Assembly (NCBI RefSeq): GCF_002843175.1
Contig: NZ_PJEO01000016.1
Span: 62,001-126,000, forward strand
DNA from: Confluentibacter flavum
GTDB taxonomy: Bacteria > Bacteroidota > Bacteroidia > Flavobacteriales > Flavobacteriaceae
Direction: 5' to 3'
DNA length: 64,000 nucleotides
The translations under genes and the position numbers were made by a program. The notes beneath the pieces are model-generated. The model made no database searches. It saw only the letters and a list, made by a program, of their open reading frames with translations, and had not been told where the DNA came from. Shown here in pieces: positions 36,068-45,866 of this stretch. Numbering within the stretch: the stretch's first letter is position 1; each line of letters begins with the position of its first letter.

Positions 36068-36262
36068 TCAAGGTTTTTCAATTTTATTTTTTCTTCCTAG
36101 CCAAATTTTATAATTGAATTTAGTCTTTTTAGCATAACTTTCAATCTGTTTAATAGTTGCTTTTGGGTATGAAATTCTTAATAAAATAATTTGCAGAATA
36201 TTTTTAATTCCAATTGATTTGAACATAAATGCCAATGCTATAATGTTTAAATATGTTTCCAT
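36068..36262 (-). CDS. Possible 64-residue protein
   Basis: A short frame starting METYLNIIALAF with a partly hydrophobic N-terminal half and a basic C-terminus (YAKKTKFNYKIWLGRKNK). It precedes the 45-residue frame on the same strand, 61 bp apart. No homology recognised; may not be expressed. Confidence 0.3.
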   Translation of the reverse strand: METYLNIIALAFMFKSIGIKNILQIILLRISYPKATIKQIESYAKKTKFNYKIWLGRKNKIEKP

Positions 36263-36542
36263 TATTTCTGATATTTTTATTTAATGTAAATCTGTCTTTC
36301 CAAATGGTTTAAGACATGAACCGTCTTCATTAGATATTTTGAAACTAAGGTATATCAAGAGCTATTAATTTAAAAGGACAATAATTTTTTTAATGAAAAA
36401 ACTTACTAATTTTGTAAAATATTATTTAGTGCATTCGTGGCAAAACCCCAACCTTCCAAAGCTTAGATAAGAAACCAAATCACAAACGACTAATAATAAA
36501 TTAATCCGTAATTTTGTATTATAAATCGTAAAGAATTCTAAC

Positions 36543-36965
36543 ATGATAAATCATATTACAACAACCTGGTTGGGCGGGATGAAGTTCGAAAGCACAAACC
36601 CTTCTGGAAACAAACTATATATTGAAGCCACTCCAGAAAATGGGGAACAAGCCGAAGGCTACAGGCCAAAAGCCTTGATGCTTTCAGCATTGGCTGGCTG
36701 TTCTGGCTTAGATGTAGCATCACTTATAAAAAAAATGAAACTGGATGTTGATGATTTTAAAATTGAAATCGATGCAGACCTTACCGAAGAAGACCCAAAA
36801 TATTACCACAAAGTTGGTGTGCATTTTCATTTTTCAGGAAGTGATTTAAATGAAAAAAAATTACAACGTGCCGTTGATCTATCAGTAGAAAAATATTGTG
36901 GGGTTATGGAAATGTTCCGTCAGTTTTCTGAATTGAATGTAGAAACCCATTTTCATAAAAAATAA
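36543..36965 (+). CDS. OsmC-family peroxiredoxin-like protein
   Basis: 140 residues of the OsmC/Ohr fold, which reduces organic hydroperoxides. The two reactive cysteines are readable: LSALAGCSGLDVASL and VEKYCGVMEMF. It lies 17 bp before recJ. A TAATTTTG (-7-like) box is at 36509-36516. Confidence 0.9.
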   Translation: MINHITTTWLGGMKFESTNPSGNKLYIEATPENGEQAEGYRPKALMLSALAGCSGLDVASLIKKMKLDVDDFKIEIDADLTEEDPKYYHKVGVHFHFSGSDLNEKKLQRAVDLSVEKYCGVMEMFRQFSELNVETHFHKK

Positions 36966-36982
36966 GTTTTCTACTAAGAATT

Positions 36983-38686
36983 ATGCGCTGGACACTTAAG
37001 CCAAAACCAGATGCCACAAAATTGGCAGATTTAAAAACATCGCTTCAAGTCGATGATGTGATTGCTACCTTGTTATTACAGCGTGGCATAGAAACCTATG
37101 AAGATGCTAAACGGTTTTTCCGTCCGAGTTTAAGTGATTTACACGATCCATTCTTAATGAAAGATATGGATAAGGCTGTTGAACGCATTGAAAAAGCGAT
37201 TGCAAACAAAGAAAATATTTTGGTGTATGGTGATTATGATGTAGATGGCACTACGGCCGTTGCCTTAATGTCTTCCTATTTAAAAACCATCCATCCGCTG
37301 GTTTACACCTATATTCCAAACAGATATGATGAAGGTTATGGTGTTTCATACAAAGGAATCGACTTTGCTTTGGAAAATGATTTCTCGCTTATTATTGCGT
37401 TAGATTGCGGTATTAAAGCCATTGAAAAAGTAGATTATGCCAAAAAATTAGGAATCGACTTTATTATTTGCGATCACCACCGTCCATCTGCTGAACTCCC
37501 AAATGCTATTGCTGTTTTAGACCCAAAACGAGAAGATTGTAATTATCCTTATAAAGAATTATGCGGTTGTGGTGTTGGTTTTAAACTCATTCAAGCCTTG
37601 GCTTTAAAAGAAGGTAAAACAGCAGAAGATTTAACCAAATATTTAGATTTAGTTGCCACCGCCATTGGTGCCGATATTGTCCCCATTACTGGAGAAAACA
37701 GAACGTTGGCTTATTTTGGTTTGGAAGTAATAAATACAAACCCAAGACCCGGAATTAAAGCCATTTTAAATCAGATTGAAAAATCAGAACTCACTATTAC
37801 CGATGTTGTTTTTATTATAGCGCCCAGAATCAATGCGGCCGGCCGTATGGAACACGGTAATTTTGCCGTAGCATTATTGACTGAAGAAGATGCCACTTTA
37901 GCCGCCAAACAAGCCTTAGGAATTAACACTTATAATTTAGACCGCCGTGAAACCGATAAACTCATTACACAAGAAGCTCTTAAACAAATTGAAGAACAAA
38001 AAGAACAGGAACGCCTTACTACTGTTGTTTATAACGAAAACTGGCATAAAGGTGTTATTGGTATTGTGGCTTCTAGATTAACCGAAACCTACTACCGCCC
38101 TACTTTGGTCTTCACCAAAAGTGGCGACAAACTAGCTGCTTCGGCGCGTTCCGTAAGGGATTTTGACATTTACAATGCCTTGGAAAATTGTAGCGAATAT
38201 ATTGAACAATTTGGCGGCCATAAATATGCTGCCGGATTAACCCTTAAAGAAGAAAACTACGAGGCTTTTAAACAAGCTTTTGAAGATGAAGTTTTTAAAA
38301 CAATCGATAGAAACTTATTAATTCCCGAAATTAAAATAGATACCCAAATAAATTTAGAAGATATCACACCTAAGTTTTATAGAGTTCTAAAACAATTTGC
38401 GCCTTTTGGTCCAGAAAACATGACGCCTGTTTTTATGACCGAAAACTTAAAAGACACTGGTTTTGGCAAATGTGTTGGTGAAGACAAAACCCATTTAAGA
38501 ATCACTGTAACGCAACCTCAATCCAATAGTTTTGTCGCCATCGGTTTTGGAATGGGAGAGAAAGTAGCTGTCATTTCTGAAAAAAAATCATTTAAAGCCG
38601 TTTATTCCATTGATGAAAATGAATGGCAAGGGAATGTGTCTTTACAATTAAAATTAAGAGATGTCGAAACACAACAAATCTCTTAA
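36983..38686 (+). CDS. recJ: Single-stranded-DNA-specific exonuclease RecJ
   Basis: 5'-3' ssDNA exonuclease of the DHH superfamily, 567 residues. The metal motifs are VYGDYDVDGTTAVALM, LDCGIKA, the eponymous DHHRPSAELP, and DHHA1-domain motifs later (GGHKYAAGLTL). The C-terminal OB-type domain is present. Length is normal for this phylum. It is followed 24 bp later by an MFS transporter. Confidence 0.96.
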   Translation: MRWTLKPKPDATKLADLKTSLQVDDVIATLLLQRGIETYEDAKRFFRPSLSDLHDPFLMKDMDKAVERIEKAIANKENILVYGDYDVDGTTAVALMSSYLKTIHPLVYTYIPNRYDEGYGVSYKGIDFALENDFSLIIALDCGIKAIEKVDYAKKLGIDFIICDHHRPSAELPNAIAVLDPKREDCNYPYKELCGCGVGFKLIQALALKEGKTAEDLTKYLDLVATAIGADIVPITGENRTLAYFGLEVINTNPRPGIKAILNQIEKSELTITDVVFIIAPRINAAGRMEHGNFAVALLTEEDATLAAKQALGINTYNLDRRETDKLITQEALKQIEEQKEQERLTTVVYNENWHKGVIGIVASRLTETYYRPTLVFTKSGDKLAASARSVRDFDIYNALENCSEYIEQFGGHKYAAGLTLKEENYEAFKQAFEDEVFKTIDRNLLIPEIKIDTQINLEDITPKFYRVLKQFAPFGPENMTPVFMTENLKDTGFGKCVGEDKTHLRITVTQPQSNSFVAIGFGMGEKVAVISEKKSFKAVYSIDENEWQGNVSLQLKLRDVETQQIS

Positions 38687-38710
38687 ACTATAAGGTTCCT
38701 AATCTTTAGG

Positions 38711-39985
38711 ATGTATATGGCAAAAACAGATCCTTACGCAGCACTACGCTTTAAAGAATTTAATATTTTTTTATTGGTTAGATTTGTTCTGATATTTGGC
38801 TGGTCCATGCAGTTTATTGTTATAGAATGGCAAGTATATTCTTTAACTAAAGATCCTCTATCTTTAGGCATGATTGGTTTAATGGAAATAATCCCAGCTT
38901 TTACCATGGCATTATTTGCTGGCCACATTGTAGATCAGAAAGAAAAACGAAATCTTTTAGCCTTATGCATTGCTGCTTTTTCATTAATCAGTTTAGGTTT
39001 ATTTTTACTTACTTGGCCTAAAATAGTCGCAGATTGGTCTACAAAAACCATTTTATACAGCATTTACGCACTCGTTTTTTTTGGTGGGTTTTTACGTTCC
39101 TTTTTCGGTCCAACCATCTTTTCTTTAATTGCTTTAATTGTCCCAAAAAGAGCCTATCCAAATGCCGCCACCTGGAACAGTTCTACATGGCAAATGGCAT
39201 CGGTTTTAGGGCCTGCTTTTGGAGGGTTTTCTATTGGATGGATAGGTGTTCACTGGTCACTTTGCATTATTTTTGGCTTAGTCCTTTTATCACTTCTTAT
39301 TTTATTTCAAATAAAACGCAAGCCCATTTTAAATCCTAAAATTGGAGAACCCGTGATTGAAAGTTTAAAAGAAGGCGTGCGTTTTGTTTTTAAAACCAAG
39401 GCCATTTTAGGAGCCATGACCTTGGATATGGTTGCCGTTTTGTTTGGAGGCGCCATCGCCCTTTTGCCCATTTTTGCACAAGATATTTTAAAAGTTGGTA
39501 GTGAAGGATTTGGTATATTACGTGCCGCCCCCGCTGTTGGTGCTTTTATAACCTTGCTCATTACGGCCTACATACCTATTAGTAAGAATGCGGGGATGAA
39601 ACTGTTAGTTGCGGTTTTTGGCTTTGGCCTTAGTATTATTGTTTTTGGAGTATCATCTGTGTTTTCGATTTCGGTCGTTGCCTTGTTTTTTAGCGGTGTA
39701 ACCGATGGTGTATCTATGGTGGTGCGTCAAACGATTTTACAAATTAAAACCCCAGACCATATGCGTGGACGTGTGTCATCGGTAAATTCTATGTTTGTGG
39801 GGTCTTCAAATGAATTGGGCGCTTTTGAAAGTGGCTTAACCGCAAAACTTTTTGGAACCGTTAATGCTGTGGTTTTTGGAGGTACGATGACGTTAATCAC
39901 CGTTTTAACGACAGGCATTGCATCACCTTCCTTTAGAAAACTGGATTTAACTAAAGATATTGAGGAACATCAAAGGGAAAGCTAA
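38711..39985 (+). CDS. MFS transporter
   Basis: A 424-residue inner-membrane protein with about 12 helices. It belongs to the MFS_3/enterobactin-exporter-like group, judged by RFVLIFGWSMQFIVIEWQVY at the start, AGHIVDQKEKRNLL between helices 2 and 3, and the mid-protein PNAATWNSSTWQMASVLGPAFGG. The substrate is unknown. The start may be the ATG at 38711 or 38717. Its stop overlaps the convergent lpxH-like gene by 4 bp. Confidence 0.88.
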   Translation: MYMAKTDPYAALRFKEFNIFLLVRFVLIFGWSMQFIVIEWQVYSLTKDPLSLGMIGLMEIIPAFTMALFAGHIVDQKEKRNLLALCIAAFSLISLGLFLLTWPKIVADWSTKTILYSIYALVFFGGFLRSFFGPTIFSLIALIVPKRAYPNAATWNSSTWQMASVLGPAFGGFSIGWIGVHWSLCIIFGLVLLSLLILFQIKRKPILNPKIGEPVIESLKEGVRFVFKTKAILGAMTLDMVAVLFGGAIALLPIFAQDILKVGSEGFGILRAAPAVGAFITLLITAYIPISKNAGMKLLVAVFGFGLSIIVFGVSSVFSISVVALFFSGVTDGVSMVVRQTILQIKTPDHMRGRVSSVNSMFVGSSNELGAFESGLTAKLFGTVNAVVFGGTMTLITVLTTGIASPSFRKLDLTKDIEEHQRES

Positions 39986-40734
39986 AAGGTCTCCAACTCA
40001 AAATTCTCCCCATCAAAAACACCGAAAGTGTAATAAGTTATCCAATCACCAAGGTTGATGTATTTTGATGTGTCATTTAATTGAATTTCTAAAGGCAAAT
40101 GGCGGTGGCCAAACACAAAATAATCTCGGTGTTTGTTTTCCAATTTCTTTTTGCTGTACTGTACCAACCACTCATTATCTTCGCCTAAAAAGGCGGCATC
40201 GTCTTCACCCGAAATCAATTTGTTTTTTACTGATAAGTATTGCGCAATACGCATACCAATATCTGGATGGGCCCATCGAAACACCCATCTAAAAAACGGA
40301 TTGGTAAATACTTTTTTCATGCGCTTGTACCCTTTGTCCCCAGGACCTAAACCGTCGCCATGACCAATAAAGAAAACCTTGTCATTAAACGTGAATTCTT
40401 TTGGTTTATGGTAAACGGGGATGTTAAGTTCTTCTTCAAAATAACCGTGCATCCATAAATCATGATTACCAACAAAATAGTAGATTGGGATTCCAGAATC
40501 GCTAATTTCTGCCAATTTGCCCAAGGTTCTGGTAAACCCTTTTGGCACTACTTTTTTATATTCAAACCAAAAATCGAATAAGTCCCCTAAAAGGAAAATA
40601 GCAGCCGCATCATCCTTTATGGTATCTAACCACGCTACAAACTTTTTTTCACGCGGACGTGAAGCTTCTGTGGTTGGAGCTCCTAAATGATTATCGGATG
40701 CAAAGTATATTTTCTTGCCTTTAGGTATTTGCAT
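39982..40734 (-). CDS. lpxH: UDP-2,3-diacylglucosamine diphosphatase (LpxH-type)
   Basis: A 250-residue calcineurin-like phosphoesterase of lipid A synthesis. Metal motifs in order: SDNHLGAPT, GDLFDFWFEY, FVGNHD, GHGDGLG and GHRHLP. The family usually starts SDxHL; here it is SDNHL. The FW/HLxLP and hydrophobic cap pattern favour LpxH over a general phosphatase. Ends against the convergent MFS gene. Confidence 0.88.
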   Translation of the reverse strand: MQIPKGKKIYFASDNHLGAPTTEASRPREKKFVAWLDTIKDDAAAIFLLGDLFDFWFEYKKVVPKGFTRTLGKLAEISDSGIPIYYFVGNHDLWMHGYFEEELNIPVYHKPKEFTFNDKVFFIGHGDGLGPGDKGYKRMKKVFTNPFFRWVFRWAHPDIGMRIAQYLSVKNKLISGEDDAAFLGEDNEWLVQYSKKKLENKHRDYFVFGHRHLPLEIQLNDTSKYINLGDWITYYTFGVFDGENFELETF

Positions 40735-40763
40735 GATGTAAATATAGAAAATGTTTTTTTGCG

Positions 40764-41216
40764 TTAAGCATTATCTGACGCATACCATTCGGCAAACGAT
40801 GTTTCGGTTTCTTGAAGCTTTAATGAATGTAATTTTATATGACTAGGTAAGCGTTTAGATATTTTATTTGAAAAATCAATCACCATCATTTCGCTGGTTG
40901 GTTGGTAATTTACCAATAGCACATTGTGCCCCCTGTTTTTCAATTCTTTAGCAAGTTCTACATGAGGGGTGTTTTTATTAAAAACGGTCGCATGGTCGAA
41001 TACATCTACAATCTCTTCTTTGACGATTTTTTTTAAATCGCTAAAATCAATCACCATCCCAAATTTTACATGTGTGGTATCTGTAATGGGCGTTCCTATA
41101 ACAGTTACTGAAAGTTTATAACTATGCCCATGCACATTTTTACACTTACCGTCGTAACCATAAAGGGCATGCCCAGTTTCAAAAGAAAATTGTTTTGTAA
41201 TGCGTATGTTACTCAT
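40764..41216 (-). CDS. queD: 6-carboxytetrahydropterin synthase QueD
   Basis: About 150 residues; a zinc enzyme of the PTPS family that makes a queuosine precursor. The zinc histidines are visible in FSFETGHALYG and KNVHGHSYKL, and the catalytic region DFSDLKKIV and VFDHATVFN follows. The ATG at 41216 (MSNIRITKQF) gives the family N-terminus. No other queuosine genes are present in the window. 29 bp separate it from the lpxH-like gene on the same strand. Confidence 0.9.
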   Translation of the reverse strand: MSNIRITKQFSFETGHALYGYDGKCKNVHGHSYKLSVTVIGTPITDTTHVKFGMVIDFSDLKKIVKEEIVDVFDHATVFNKNTPHVELAKELKNRGHNVLLVNYQPTSEMMVIDFSNKISKRLPSHIKLHSLKLQETETSFAEWYASDNA

Positions 41217-41334
41217 TAAAATGGTATTTATTTCGCAAAGATATTCATTTTGTAAAAGCAATTTGTTTTTAGATTACATTTGGCGACTATTTGGCATTTA
41301 TTATTTGATGGCGAACTGCTTAATTTTATAAATT

Positions 41335-41976
41335 ATGAGTCATCTTTTTGAGGATATTGAGTTTGTTGAAAATCCACTTTATGAAGCTATTATTTCTGAT
41401 ATCTTATCAAAGAAATATAGCATTGTTGAAGATTTTTTTTCTACGGAAGACGTTACTATTTTAAGGCAATCTTTACTTAAAAAACATGAAGAGAATGCTT
41501 TTAAAAAAGCAGCTATTGGCAATCGTTTTGAAGAAACCGTTGTAAGGTCGATTCGAGGCGATGTGATTTTATGGATGGAAGAGGCCAAGGCAGATGCCTC
41601 TGAACTATTGTTCTTCAATAAAATAAATAGCCTAATAAACTATCTTAATAAAACCTGTTTTTTGGGTATTTTACATAAAGAATTCCATTATGCTTTATAT
41701 CCCAAAGGCACTTTTTACAAACGGCATATTGATACCTTTCAAAATGACGACAGACGAAAATTATCGTTTGTTTGCTATTTAAATGAAGATGGCTGGTTAC
41801 CAGAAAATGGTGGCGAATTGGTCTTGTATTTAAACGAGAATGGTGAAGAAACCGAAAAAATTATTTATCCTTTTCCTGGTCGTGTGGTTATTTTTGAAAG
41901 TCAGATTATCGAACACGAAGTAAGACCTGTAAACACTGAACGGTTAAGTATTACAGGTTGGTTAAAAACCAGATAA
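41335..41976 (+). CDS. 2OG-Fe(II) oxygenase family protein
   Basis: 213 residues of the prolyl-4-hydroxylase-like fold. Iron and 2-oxoglutarate ligands can be read in KRHIDTFQNDDRRKLSFVCYLNE (HxD), IIEHEVRPV (distal His) and RLSITGWLK (Arg). PENGGELVLYL is a family motif. Substrate unknown; relatives modify ribosomal or other proteins. The gene at 41977 on the other strand ends against it. Confidence 0.85.
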   Translation: MSHLFEDIEFVENPLYEAIISDILSKKYSIVEDFFSTEDVTILRQSLLKKHEENAFKKAAIGNRFEETVVRSIRGDVILWMEEAKADASELLFFNKINSLINYLNKTCFLGILHKEFHYALYPKGTFYKRHIDTFQNDDRRKLSFVCYLNEDGWLPENGGELVLYLNENGEETEKIIYPFPGRVVIFESQIIEHEVRPVNTERLSITGWLKTR

Positions 41977-42075
41977 TTATTTTCTTTTTCTTCGGTTCAT
42001 AAAATAAACAACAATTAACACGATCCCTAATAAAAGAAAAAGGCCGTTACCACTTATAAAACTTAAAATATCCAT
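41977..42075 (-). CDS. Possible 32-residue membrane protein
   Basis: The frame reads MDILSFISGNGLFLL, continues as one helix (LGIVLIVVYFM), and ends with the basic tail NRRKRK. The single helix with a positive cytoplasmic tail is typical of small membrane proteins. No family was identified. It ends base to base with the convergent oxygenase gene. Confidence 0.4.
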   Translation of the reverse strand: MDILSFISGNGLFLLLGIVLIVVYFMNRRKRK

Positions 42076-42150
42076 AAATTACTTGTATTAAATTTGCTTT
42101 TACATTTTTTGTTTAGAATCAACTCTTTATTTTAAATAGGTCTCGATACT

Positions 42151-42166
42151 CCCGATAGCTATCGGG
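42151..42166. repeat. Palindrome CCCGATAGCTATCGGG
   Basis: A perfect 16-bp palindrome in the gap 42076-42215. The same 16 bp interrupt the tRNA-Asn fragment at 22603-22618, so it is an interspersed repeat of this genome. Confidence 0.7.
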
Positions 42167-42215
42167 ATTCTACTGAAAATCACTCGCCCTGACATTTAGT
42201 TTATAAGAAACAAAG

Positions 42216-43151
42216 TTAACAAAACTTAGCCTTAATTTTATCTACAATGGTTTGAGCCAATTTTTCTTTACTTTCTAAGGTCCACCCCGCTACGTGTGGG
42301 GATAAAATAACATTTTGTGCATTTATTAAATATTGAAAAGCTTCTGGCATTTCAGAAGAAAACAATGCTTCAAACGATGTTTTTTCATATTCTAAAACAT
42401 CTAATCCAGCACCCAATATTTTCTCGGATTTTAATGCGGAAACCAAATCTGCTGTCACCACACTTTTACCACGTGCCGTATTAATAAACCAAAATGGGTT
42501 TTTAAATTGATTAATAAAATCTGCATGAATCATATGCAACGTTAAGGGCGTTTGTGGCGTATGTAAACTTACCACATCTGCTTGTTCTTGTAATTCTTGA
42601 AGTGACACTTGTTTGGCATTGTCATCGGCAACTTTCTCTAAAATATCATAGCACAATACGGAAACATCAAAGCCTTTTAATTTTTTAGCAAAGGCTTTCC
42701 CCGTATTGCCATAGCCAATAATACCCACGGTTTTTCCATCCAATTCCACACCACGATTGTCTTCGCGCGACCATTTGCCTTGCCGCACTTCAGCATCAGC
42801 CTTATTAAGTTTATTAAAAAGCGATAATAACATGCCCAGAGCGTGTTCGCCAACGGCATTTCTATTTCCTTCTGGTGCTGCAATCAACTCAACGCCTTTT
42901 GTTTTGGCATAATCACCATCAATATTTTCTAATCCTGCGCCAACACGCGCAATAAATTTTAGGTTTTTGGCAGCATCCAGAAATTGTTTATCTATGGTAA
43001 ATCTACTTCTTAAAACAATCCCATCATAGTCTGATATTTTTGCTTCAATAGCTTCTTTTGAAGATGTGTAATCTTGATGATTGATAAACCCTAAATCGTT
43101 TAGTTGATTGATTAAAAGCTCGTGATTGGTATCTAGGTGAAGGATTTTCAT
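42216..43151 (-). CDS. D-2-hydroxyacid dehydrogenase (phosphoglycerate dehydrogenase-like)
   Basis: About 311 residues; NAD-dependent, D-isomer specific. The Rossmann motif is VGIIGYGNTGKAFAKKL. The catalytic Arg is in INTARGKSV, the Glu in AGLDVLEYE, and the His in LSPHVAGWT. The best start is the ATG at 43151 (MKILHLDTN). It could be serine-pathway phosphoglycerate dehydrogenase or a related enzyme; there is no ACT domain. It stands alone on the minus strand, 70 bp after mgtE's stop. Confidence 0.85.
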   Translation of the reverse strand: MKILHLDTNHELLINQLNDLGFINHQDYTSSKEAIEAKISDYDGIVLRSRFTIDKQFLDAAKNLKFIARVGAGLENIDGDYAKTKGVELIAAPEGNRNAVGEHALGMLLSLFNKLNKADAEVRQGKWSREDNRGVELDGKTVGIIGYGNTGKAFAKKLKGFDVSVLCYDILEKVADDNAKQVSLQELQEQADVVSLHTPQTPLTLHMIHADFINQFKNPFWFINTARGKSVVTADLVSALKSEKILGAGLDVLEYEKTSFEALFSSEMPEAFQYLINAQNVILSPHVAGWTLESKEKLAQTIVDKIKAKFC

Positions 43152-43221
43152 GTGATGCAATTTCAAAAACCAAATATAACTATTATGAGATACTGAAGCA
43201 AATTCTGTTTGAGGGAGAAAA

Positions 43222-44595
43222 TTAAAACCCTAAAATAGCCTTAGCAATTAAAAAGTACATTAATATACCAAACACATCGTTACTCGTGGTAATAAATGGC
43301 CCTGTGGCTACGGCGGCATCTATACCACGTTTGTCTAAAAATATAGGTATAAAGGTGCCTACCAATGCTGCCATAATGATAACCGAAATGAGGGCTACAC
43401 ATATGGTTAAAGACTCTAAATAAGTTGTTTGAAATACGAAGTGGCTAATGATTAATACTATAAATGCAATGGCAAGTCCGTTTACCAAGCCTAATAAAAA
43501 TTCTTTTAGGAGGCGTTTTAAAATACTGCCATCAATAGAATCGTTAGCCAAACCTTGCACTATAATGGCGGAAGATTGTACGCCTACATTTCCTGCGGTT
43601 GCTTGTATTAACGGAATAAACATTAAAAGTGCTGGAAATTTTAGCATAGCATCGCTAAACCCGTTAATAATACTTGCGGCTCCTATACCCCCAAACATAC
43701 CAATAAGCAACCAAGGCAAACGTGCTTTTGTGAGTTCCCAAATAGTATCATCGGCTTCTACATCGGCAGTAATACCTGCTGCTAATTGATAATCTTTTTC
43801 GGCTTCTTCTTTCATGACATCCACAATGTCATCAATGGTAATTCTTCCTAATAAAATCATGTTTGCGTCTACTACAGGGATGGCTTCCAAATCGTATTTA
43901 GCCATGACTCTTGCAACGTCTTCAACATCATCATGAACATTTACATAATCGACACTAGGAATATAAATCTCGGCAATTTTTTGATCACTTTTGGCAACTA
44001 TAAGGTCTTTTAAAGAGAGACGACCCACCAATTTATTTTTTTTATTGACCACATAAATAGAGTGTACTCGGGTGACTTCTTTGGCTTGTCCCCGTATTCT
44101 TCTCATACATCCAGCAACGGTCCAGGTTTCGTAAACCTTAACCAACTCTTTTGCCATGAGTCCACCCGCGGTATCTTCGTCATAAGCTAACAGCTCACGG
44201 ATTTCGGCTTTATGCTCTTCGTCCTCAATATGTGAAATAACTTCTTGCTGACGTTCTTCAGAAAGTTCAGAAATGATATCGGCTGCATCATCGGTATCCA
44301 ACTCTTCAATTTCTTCGGCAATTTCTTTTGAAGACAGATTTCTTAAAACCTTTTCCCTGTTATCTTCATCAAGTTCCATTAAGATGTCTGAGGTCGTTTC
44401 AGAATCCAGTAACTTAATGATATAGACAGCCTCTTCTAGATTAAGTTCATCTAAAATTTCGGCAATATCGGCGTGATGAAAGTCATCTAATAACTTTTTG
44501 AGTTCCTTATCTTTTTTGGTTTCGATAAGTTGCTCAACTTGTTGAATGAGTTCATTGGTAAGCTCGAATTGTATATTATCTTTTTCTTCCGACAA
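43222..44595 (-). CDS. mgtE: Magnesium transporter MgtE
   Basis: A 457-residue Mg2+ channel/transporter. The cytosolic N-domain (acidic helices; LLDDFHHADIAEILDEL) is followed by two CBS domains (from ~residue 140; TVAGCMRRIRGQA, IYVVNKKNKLVGRLSLKDL) and five membrane helices that include the pore motif FIPLIQATAGNVGVQSSA. The start is 11 bp downstream of rsmA's stop, same strand. Confidence 0.95.
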   Translation of the reverse strand: MSEEKDNIQFELTNELIQQVEQLIETKKDKELKKLLDDFHHADIAEILDELNLEEAVYIIKLLDSETTSDILMELDEDNREKVLRNLSSKEIAEEIEELDTDDAADIISELSEERQQEVISHIEDEEHKAEIRELLAYDEDTAGGLMAKELVKVYETWTVAGCMRRIRGQAKEVTRVHSIYVVNKKNKLVGRLSLKDLIVAKSDQKIAEIYIPSVDYVNVHDDVEDVARVMAKYDLEAIPVVDANMILLGRITIDDIVDVMKEEAEKDYQLAAGITADVEADDTIWELTKARLPWLLIGMFGGIGAASIINGFSDAMLKFPALLMFIPLIQATAGNVGVQSSAIIVQGLANDSIDGSILKRLLKEFLLGLVNGLAIAFIVLIISHFVFQTTYLESLTICVALISVIIMAALVGTFIPIFLDKRGIDAAVATGPFITTSNDVFGILMYFLIAKAILGF

Positions 44596-44606
44596 ATTGA
44601 ATCGTT

Positions 44607-45401
44607 TTAAACATCCTTTTCAATACGTGTTGTAAGCTCTAGAAATTGCTGAACACTTAACTGTTCCGGACGCTTGTCAAAGATACTATCTTCTCTTAAA
44701 TTATCACTTAAATTGAATGTTTTTAAACTGTTACGAATTGTTTTTCTTCGTTGTTGAAATGCTGCTTTTACAACCTTAAAAAATAATCCGACATCGCAGG
44801 GCAATGAATAATCCTCTTTTCGTGTCAGTCTTAAAACGCCAGAATCTACTTTTGGTGGTGGAGAGAATACTGTTGGTGGCACCGTAAATAAATACTCTGC
44901 CTTGTAAAACGCTTGGGTTAGAACCGATAAGATACCATACACTTTACTTCCTTCTTTAGAGCAAATGCGTTCTGCGACTTCTTTTTGAAACATCCCGGAA
45001 AACTCTGGAATTTGATCTCTCATTTCCAAGACTTTAAAAACGATTTGTGTTGAAATATTATAGGGAAAGTTTCCAATAACAGCGAAAGGTTGTCCTTTAA
45101 AAACAAGGTTTAAATCGTACTTTAAAAAATCTTTTTCTATGATTCTGGACGCCAGACTAAGATAATTTGCTTTAAGGTATTCAACAGATTCTGGGTCTAT
45201 CTCAATGACATGCGTGGTAACATCTTTTTCTAATAAATACTTTGTTAAAACACCCATTCCTGGGCCAATTTCCAAAACTGATTTATAGTTTTCAAAAGAT
45301 AAGGTGTCAGCAATTTTTTCTGCAATGCTTTCATCATTCAGAAAATGTTGCCCTAAATACTTTTTGGCTTTTACTTGATGTTGATTGGGGTTGTGTGCCA
45401 C
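44607..45401 (-). CDS. rsmA: 16S rRNA dimethyladenosine transferase RsmA/KsgA
   Basis: 264 residues. Dimethylates A1518/A1519 of 16S rRNA. SAM site [15 protein letters not shown], catalytic NFPYN (residues ~111-115), and the start [11 protein letters not shown] are all textbook. The C-terminal [11 protein letters not shown] is also conserved. It is followed by mgtE. Confidence 0.97.
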   Translation of the reverse strand: MAHNPNQHQVKAKKYLGQHFLNDESIAEKIADTLSFENYKSVLEIGPGMGVLTKYLLEKDVTTHVIEIDPESVEYLKANYLSLASRIIEKDFLKYDLNLVFKGQPFAVIGNFPYNISTQIVFKVLEMRDQIPEFSGMFQKEVAERICSKEGSKVYGILSVLTQAFYKAEYLFTVPPTVFSPPPKVDSGVLRLTRKEDYSLPCDVGLFFKVVKAAFQQRRKTIRNSLKTFNLSDNLREDSIFDKRPEQLSVQQFLELTTRIEKDV

Positions 45402-45437
45402 GGATTCACGAATTTATATGCTAAATTACATTTTAAA

Positions 45438-45460
45438 ATGGATTCCAACCTCAGCAGGAA
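45438..45460. repeat. REP-like palindrome variant
   Basis: GATTCC-aacctca-GCAGGAATGAC is an imperfect variant of the TTCCTGC...GCAGGAA repeat seen at 599-616, located between two minus-strand genes. Confidence 0.4.
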
Positions 45461-45469
45461 TGACAAAAG

Positions 45470-45793
45470 CTATTTGAACGTCACCGAATATTCATCTAAA
45501 ATTTCCAGCTCGGTTCTAAATGCCAACATTTTGTCTCCAAATTTTTTTGAAATTTCAGCTCTAAAAGCAGGAGCATCCTCTCTATAAAAAGCATCTAACG
45601 CTTCCCGTGAATAGGATTTATACTGAACAGAATAGGTAACGCCTCCCATCTCCTCATCAACCAAAACTTTGGTGAGGGTTGCTTTTTCAAACTTTCCGGT
45701 TGCTAATACTTGTGGTATATGTTCTTTAATCCATATAAGCCATTCATCGTGAATGGTTTCGTCTATATTTGATGTTACGTTGTATATGATCAT
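45470..45793 (-). CDS. DUF4286 family protein
   Basis: A 107-residue protein with ferredoxin-like strand-helix pattern: MIIYNVTSNIDETIHDEWLIWIKEHIPQVL, then the central GGVTYSVQYKSYSREAL. This is the DUF4286 family, common in Bacteroidota next to rsmA and the TPR gene. Function unknown. Confidence 0.85.
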   Translation of the reverse strand: MIIYNVTSNIDETIHDEWLIWIKEHIPQVLATGKFEKATLTKVLVDEEMGGVTYSVQYKSYSREALDAFYREDAPAFRAEISKKFGDKMLAFRTELEILDEYSVTFK

Positions 45794-45866
45794 TGGGTGT
45801 TGGGTTTTAGGTATAGGGTTCTGGGTGTTGGTTCTAACTATCTAAGAATCTAATTGTCTAAAAAAT

